This document shows, in pieces, positions 5,786 to 8,761 of a DNA stretch of 8,761 nucleotides. This DNA comes from Microcaldota archaeon (GTDB taxonomy: Archaea > Micrarchaeota > Micrarchaeia > Anstonellales > J096). Under the pieces are notes generated by a model. The model worked only from the letters and a program-made list of their open reading frames with translations. It did no database searches and was not told the DNA's origin. Positions within the stretch are counted from its first letter, which is position 1. Every line of letters starts with the position of its first letter. The stretch covers positions 1 to 8,761 of the forward strand of contig JANXEC010000009.1 in NCBI GenBank assembly GCA_025058915.1. Reading direction: 5' to 3'. The position numbers were made by a program, and so were the translations under genes.

Positions 5786-6659
5786 CTCTGTATTCTACTC
5801 TCCTGAAATATAGTTCGTCTATCATATAGGAATCTCTCAGTATCCTTGCGTTGAAAATCGAATGGGCCGCGGGTATGTTGAACACTGTTGGGTTTATGCT
5901 TATAATGCCTGATTTTCTGCTCACTGTAGCCCTGACCCATCCATATTTAGTCTGTATCTTGCCCCAGTAATCCACAGCATTCCTTGCCTCTATGAAAGAC
6001 ATGTAGTTTTGATATATTCTATCTACTCTGCTCAGCGTTGACTCTGAATTGTAGAATCTGAGTGCATGATCTAGACTTTTGAAACTCACTGAGTCTCTGA
6101 GTACTCTGTACACTTCATCATCTCTATTGACCTGTATCTTGTCTTTCATCTCATGAAACTTCCCTTCGAATCCTGGCACCTCATCGTTCAGATCTTGCAT
6201 AGACACGAATTCTAGGTTTCTGAACATACCAAAATCCTCTTTCAGTATCTCTAGAAGCTCCATAGATCTATGATAGGTTTGATAGGATAGATTCAGCACT
6301 TCTCTGTCGAAGAACTCGTTTTCTACTATTATCACAAACTTGTTTCCATCTCTAGCTGATCTGGATAGAGATTCTAGAAATGTTATCATAGAGACATCTG
6401 GATACATGCATTCTGCCTTAAGGAAATTCTTTATCTTTGAAATGTAGAAGAAGAATGCTATGTATCTGTTTCTCAAGCTAGAAGGATATTCTATCTCAAC
6501 GTCCCTGGTCAATCTCTCTACAAAATTCTGAAGATCGTAGAGGTTTATCCTAACATCCTTTATTCTCCTATACCTCTTCAGAAGCATAGTTCTCTGGTGG
6601 TTCTTGATCCTTGTTAGTTGGGTCTGAAATGGCACGTAGGGAGTTATTTTCCTATCCAT
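5751..6659 (-). CDS. Unrecognised 302-residue protein, possible distant partner of the convergent gene
   Basis: I do not firmly recognise this protein. It begins with a basic helical stretch (about 1-60). A core follows with MITFLESLSRSARDGNKFVIIVENEFFD (91-118) and LEFVSMQDL (149-157). The C-terminal part reads GWVRATVSRKSGIISINP then IPAAHSIFNARI (240-273). This last part lines up with residues 281-314 of the convergent neighbour with one gap (G, KSG, P and F in the same places). The whole order resembles the DIT1/PvcA family: a strand before an acidic loop, an R-x-T/S strand, then a P-x-x-H-like motif. No membrane segment or signal peptide is seen. I chose the ATG at 6659 because it is 26.5 nt from a TATA element; TTG 6674 and ATG 6671 would precede the predicted transcript start. 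Translation is likely leaderless. Confidence 0.78.
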   Translation of the reverse strand: MDRKITPYVPFQTQLTRIKNHQRTMLLKRYRRIKDVRINLYDLQNFVERLTRDVEIEYPSSLRNRYIAFFFYISKIKNFLKAECMYPDVSMITFLESLSRSARDGNKFVIIVENEFFDREVLNLSYQTYHRSMELLEILKEDFGMFRNLEFVSMQDLNDEVPGFEGKFHEMKDKIQVNRDDEVYRVLRDSVSFKSLDHALRFYNSESTLSRVDRIYQNYMSFIEARNAVDYWGKIQTKYGWVRATVSRKSGIISINPTVFNIPAAHSIFNARILRDSYMIDELYFRRVEYRVKVDDAVMYYF

Positions 6660-6680
6660 ACCTAAATTCATCAAGAAATG

Positions 6681-6689
6681 TTTTTAAAG
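6681..6689. promoter_or_regulatory. Symmetrical bidirectional TATA element
   Basis: TTTTTAAAG, with palindromic core TTTAAA at 6683-6688 (centre 6685.5). It lies exactly 26.5 nt from the minus-strand ATG at 6659 and from the plus-strand ATG at 6712. One element could drive two divergent leaderless transcripts. Inferred from spacing. Confidence 0.55.
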
Positions 6690-6711
6690 TCATCTTTTGG
6701 ATTGTAACTAG

Positions 6712-7239
6712 ATGATACTCGATCTCAATAGATACATAGAGATGCTTAAGATATCACCCAAATCTATATCTCCAGAGAGTCTGAAGAGCATGCCTGATGG
6801 GAGGTATAGATGCTATACCTCGTTGGTAGTTAGAGAGATCAAGAAACAACAGAATACTATGGTTATATACACAGATAGTTTCATATGTAGAATACAGGAT
6901 TTTAGTCTGCCTATATTTGAAGGAGATGTGATTATGATAAGAAATTTCAACAAGTCTGGTAACGTTCTGAGTGTTGATGGAGAGATTATGATAAATCGAA
7001 AACCGATCAAAGTGAAAATAACTAGAGGCAAGATCCCTCTAATTAAAGGTTTGTTGACATCATCAGATAATCATATGATACTGAAGATCAACTCTCGAGA
7101 ATTTGGAGTATTGGCTCATAATGGATGGAGAGAGGTGCTAATCAGACATCTGAATAGAGAGATTGTAATCAGAAATGCAATCTTCGACGGAAAACAATTC
7201 ATACTAGATTCTGATACAGAGGTGTATGTAGAGAGATGA
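6712..7239 (+). CDS. Putative tandem OB-fold nucleic-acid-binding protein
   Basis: A 175-residue protein whose strand pattern suggests two OB-fold domains, the fold used by RPA/SSB and other nucleic-acid binders. The first (about 30-103) reads SLVVREIKKQQNTMVIYTDSFICRIQD, then the typical GDVIMIRNF turn and a return strand, VLSVDGEIMIN. The second (about 106-175) reads IKGLLTSSDNHMILKINSREFGVLA, then LIRHLNREIVIRNAIFDGKQFILD. There is no zinc finger or catalytic motif. It could be an RPA-like ssDNA-binding protein or an RNA-binding factor; the sequence does not decide. The start ATG is leaderless by TATA spacing. It overlaps the HMG-CoA reductase gene by 4 bp (ATGA), so the two are translated from one message. 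The pairing of an OB-fold gene with a lipid-pathway gene is unexplained. Confidence 0.75.
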   Translation: MILDLNRYIEMLKISPKSISPESLKSMPDGRYRCYTSLVVREIKKQQNTMVIYTDSFICRIQDFSLPIFEGDVIMIRNFNKSGNVLSVDGEIMINRKPIKVKITRGKIPLIKGLLTSSDNHMILKINSREFGVLAHNGWREVLIRHLNREIVIRNAIFDGKQFILDSDTEVYVER

Positions 7240-8456
7240 AGAAGTTCAGAGACATGTCGATACAGGAAAGAAGAGAATACTTAGAGAGAATCACTGGTAT
7301 AGAGTTTGGTGATCTGGAGACAGATCTCGAGAGACTAAACAGTGTGATTGAGAATGTAGTTGGAAGAATTACCTTACCTGTAGGAGTTGTGTTTGGGAAC
7401 ATAAATGGTAGGGATAGAATTATATTCTTGAGTCTAGAGGAACCTTCTGTTGTGGCTGCAGCCAACAAGGCCTTTAAATTGTCTGATGGTTTTGTAGGGA
7501 GTTACTCTGGATCCGTGATGATAGGCAATATATACATCAGAGGGAATGCTCGAGAGATCTTAGATAGACTGAATCATATCAGGGATGATCTAGAGAGGGA
7601 ATCTAGAGACAGGTTGAGGAAATTAGAGAAGTATGGAGGAGGATTTCAAGGAATAGATATTCATACTATCTCAAACACTAGAGGAGAATTTGTTAGATTG
7701 GATTTTAGAATAAATGTAGGCGACGCCATGGGAGCTAATATCATAAACTCATTCCTTGAAGACATATCTGAATATATAAAATCCAAAGTAGATGGTAAGG
7801 TCTTGCTGAGAATCCTGAGCAATCTGTCAATACATCGTAGAGTTACAGTTACAGCCAAGTGGAGTGAGAGACTCAGAGAGGAAGTAGAATCAAGAGGCAT
7901 GAATTATACAGAGGTGCTAGATGATTTCTTGGATGTGATATCTATAGCTCATTCTGATATCTACAGGAAAACAACCTACAACAAAGGGATCATGAATGGA
8001 ATCTCATCTGCTGCCCTTGCATATGGACAGGACTGGAGAGCTATAGAGGCAAGTATTCATACTTACTCAAACTACTTTCAGATTCCTCTGACTACTTTCT
8101 GGAGAGAGGGTAATATATTGTATGGAAAGATAGATGTTCCCATGGCAGTAGGTACTGTGGGTGGGAGTGTAAAATCTCTATCTCATCCAAAAGTACTTAT
8201 GGATATATCTGGTGTGAAGGATTCAGGGGATTTAGGAATAATCATGGCATCAGTTGGATTAGCTAATAACTTTGGGGCAAATTTTCATCTATCTACAGAG
8301 GGTATACAGAGAGGACACATGAAACTACATGCTAGGAACATAGCCATATCTGTCGGTGCTCAGGGAGAAGAGATAGATAGGATCGTAGAGGAGATGATCA
8401 GAGCAAACAGGTTCTCGTATGAATTTGCCAGGGAGTTGTTAGGTAAGATAAGATGA
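7236..8456 (+). CDS. hmgA: HMG-CoA reductase, class II (bacterial-type)
   Basis: Catalyses the four-electron reduction of HMG-CoA to mevalonate using NAD(P)H, the committed step to isoprenoids and archaeal lipids. At 406 residues without membrane segments it matches the class II (Pseudomonas mevalonii-type) enzyme: MSIQERREYLERITGI at the start, then ENVVGRITLPVGV and INGRDRIIFLSLEEPSVVAA with the catalytic glutamate (E68/E69). DAMGAN (163-168) is the cofactor-binding motif. YNKGIMNG holds catalytic K250, GQDWRA catalytic D266, and EGIQRGHMKLHARN the histidine H361. All key residues are present, so it should be active. GAGGTG at 7219-7224 precedes the ATG by about 11 nt. It overlaps both neighbours by 4 bp. 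Most archaea carry class I; class II in archaea (Archaeoglobus, Thermoplasmata) has been explained by transfer from bacteria. Base composition and codons here look like those of the neighbours, so any transfer is old. Confidence 0.94.
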   Translation: MKKFRDMSIQERREYLERITGIEFGDLETDLERLNSVIENVVGRITLPVGVVFGNINGRDRIIFLSLEEPSVVAAANKAFKLSDGFVGSYSGSVMIGNIYIRGNAREILDRLNHIRDDLERESRDRLRKLEKYGGGFQGIDIHTISNTRGEFVRLDFRINVGDAMGANIINSFLEDISEYIKSKVDGKVLLRILSNLSIHRRVTVTAKWSERLREEVESRGMNYTEVLDDFLDVISIAHSDIYRKTTYNKGIMNGISSAALAYGQDWRAIEASIHTYSNYFQIPLTTFWREGNILYGKIDVPMAVGTVGGSVKSLSHPKVLMDISGVKDSGDLGIIMASVGLANNFGANFHLSTEGIQRGHMKLHARNIAISVGAQGEEIDRIVEEMIRANRFSYEFARELLGKIR

Positions 8457-8761
8457 TAGAGTCTGTGGTTGCTTTGGCTCTATCATTTGTGGTTACATAT
8501 GTATTTCTGAATTGGGCGATACCTAGGTTGAGGAGAGAGGGGATTGTAGGTAGGGATGTGAACAAACCTGATAGGTTGGAGGTAGCTGAGATGGGTGGAT
8601 TAGGGGTGTTGGTTGGTGTAATAGTTTCCCTGTCTGTGATCTCAGCTCTTCAGAGTCTATCTAATGGATTTGATATTAGAATAATAGTATTTGTTTACTC
8701 TATACTACTGGTTGGATTGATAGGTGTGATAGATGATATATTAGATATTCCGAAATGGTTG
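8453..8761 (+). CDS. GT4/MraY-WecA-Alg7-type polyprenyl-phosphate sugar-phosphate transferase, N-terminal part
   Basis: The first 103 residues of an integral membrane enzyme that transfers a sugar phosphate (often GlcNAc-1-P or MurNAc-pentapeptide-P, from a UDP-sugar) to a polyprenyl or dolichyl phosphate, the first step of lipid-linked glycan assembly; the gene runs off the window. Membrane segments are at about 4-22, 48-68 and 75-93. GRDVNKPDR (33-41) and EVAEMGG (43-49) are the family's cytoplasmic loop with the invariant basic and GG residues. GVIDDILD (91-98) holds the catalytic DDxxD aspartates (D94, D95, D98). In archaea the likely role is N-glycosylation priming (AglH-like), but the acceptor sugar cannot be told from this part. 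The ATG overlaps the hmgA stop (ATGA), tying carrier-lipid precursor synthesis to use of the carrier. Confidence 0.88.
   Translation, partial: MIESVVALALSFVVTYVFLNWAIPRLRREGIVGRDVNKPDRLEVAEMGGLGVLVGVIVSLSVISALQSLSNGFDIRIIVFVYSILLVGLIGVIDDILDIPKWL

Noticed and set aside
6660..6674. Upstream TTG/ATG starts for the minus-strand unknown
   Set aside because: They lie only about 12-15 nt from the TATA centre, before the predicted transcript start.
1..8761. CRISPR arrays, insertion sequences, integrase sites, toxin-antitoxin pairs
   Set aside because: No regularly spaced direct repeats, terminal inverted repeats, transposase motifs or small paired toxin genes were seen on reading both strands.

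Overview
The window looks archaeal. It carries an archaeal-type DnaG primase with its acidic linker, an archaeal/eukaryotic-type PheRS beta chain, tRNase Z, RNase HII, a stand-alone PRC-barrel protein and mevalonate-pathway HMG-CoA reductase. TTTAAA-type TATA elements lie about 24-27 nt upstream of several start codons, the spacing expected for leaderless archaeal transcripts. Genes are packed tightly, with 8-, 4- and 4-bp overlaps and a 35-bp convergent overlap. Arginine is coded mainly by AGA/AGG and coding strands are purine-rich. A small-genome, possibly thermophilic archaeon (DPANN-like, or Thermoplasmata-like given the class II HMG-CoA reductase) is my best guess; the lineage cannot be fixed from this window.

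Left block (1-3662, minus strand; transcription order pheT, CBS-domain gene, structured RNA, dnaG, rnz): information processing. pheT has its own promoter. The CBS gene has a TATA element inside the end of pheT. A third TATA element, inside the end of the CBS gene, points exactly at the first base of a 57-nt hairpin (1744-1800). The hairpin combines a 9-bp lower stem, a small internal loop, an upper stem of about 10 bp, a K-loop-like tip (GA/UGA) and an ATA triplet 15 nt after the internal loop. This is an attractive candidate H/ACA guide RNA, or else a structured leader of dnaG. dnaG and rnz overlap by 8 bp, joining two genes tied to RNA processing.

Middle block (3680-5785, plus strand): a PRC-barrel gene, rnhB one base later with a TTG start, then an unrecognised 394-residue protein with its own TATA element overlapping the rnhB stop. 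This protein ends in a 35-bp tail-to-tail overlap with an unrecognised 302-residue protein on the minus strand (5751-6659). The two unknowns seem to share a C-terminal pattern, and both faintly resemble the DIT1/PvcA (isocyanide synthase) family in order of elements. That is a hypothesis only.

Right block (6681-8761, plus strand): one TTTAAA element placed symmetrically (26.5 nt each way) between the minus-strand unknown and a plus-strand three-gene cluster. The cluster is a putative double OB-fold protein, class II HMG-CoA reductase, and the start of a GT4/MraY-WecA-Alg7-type membrane sugar-phosphate transferase, joined by ATGA overlaps. The last two are linked in logic: mevalonate feeds polyprenyl (dolichyl) phosphate synthesis, and the transferase loads sugar phosphate onto that carrier. 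No mobile elements, CRISPR arrays, rRNA or tRNA genes were seen. There is no gene-free stretch longer than about 85 bases.
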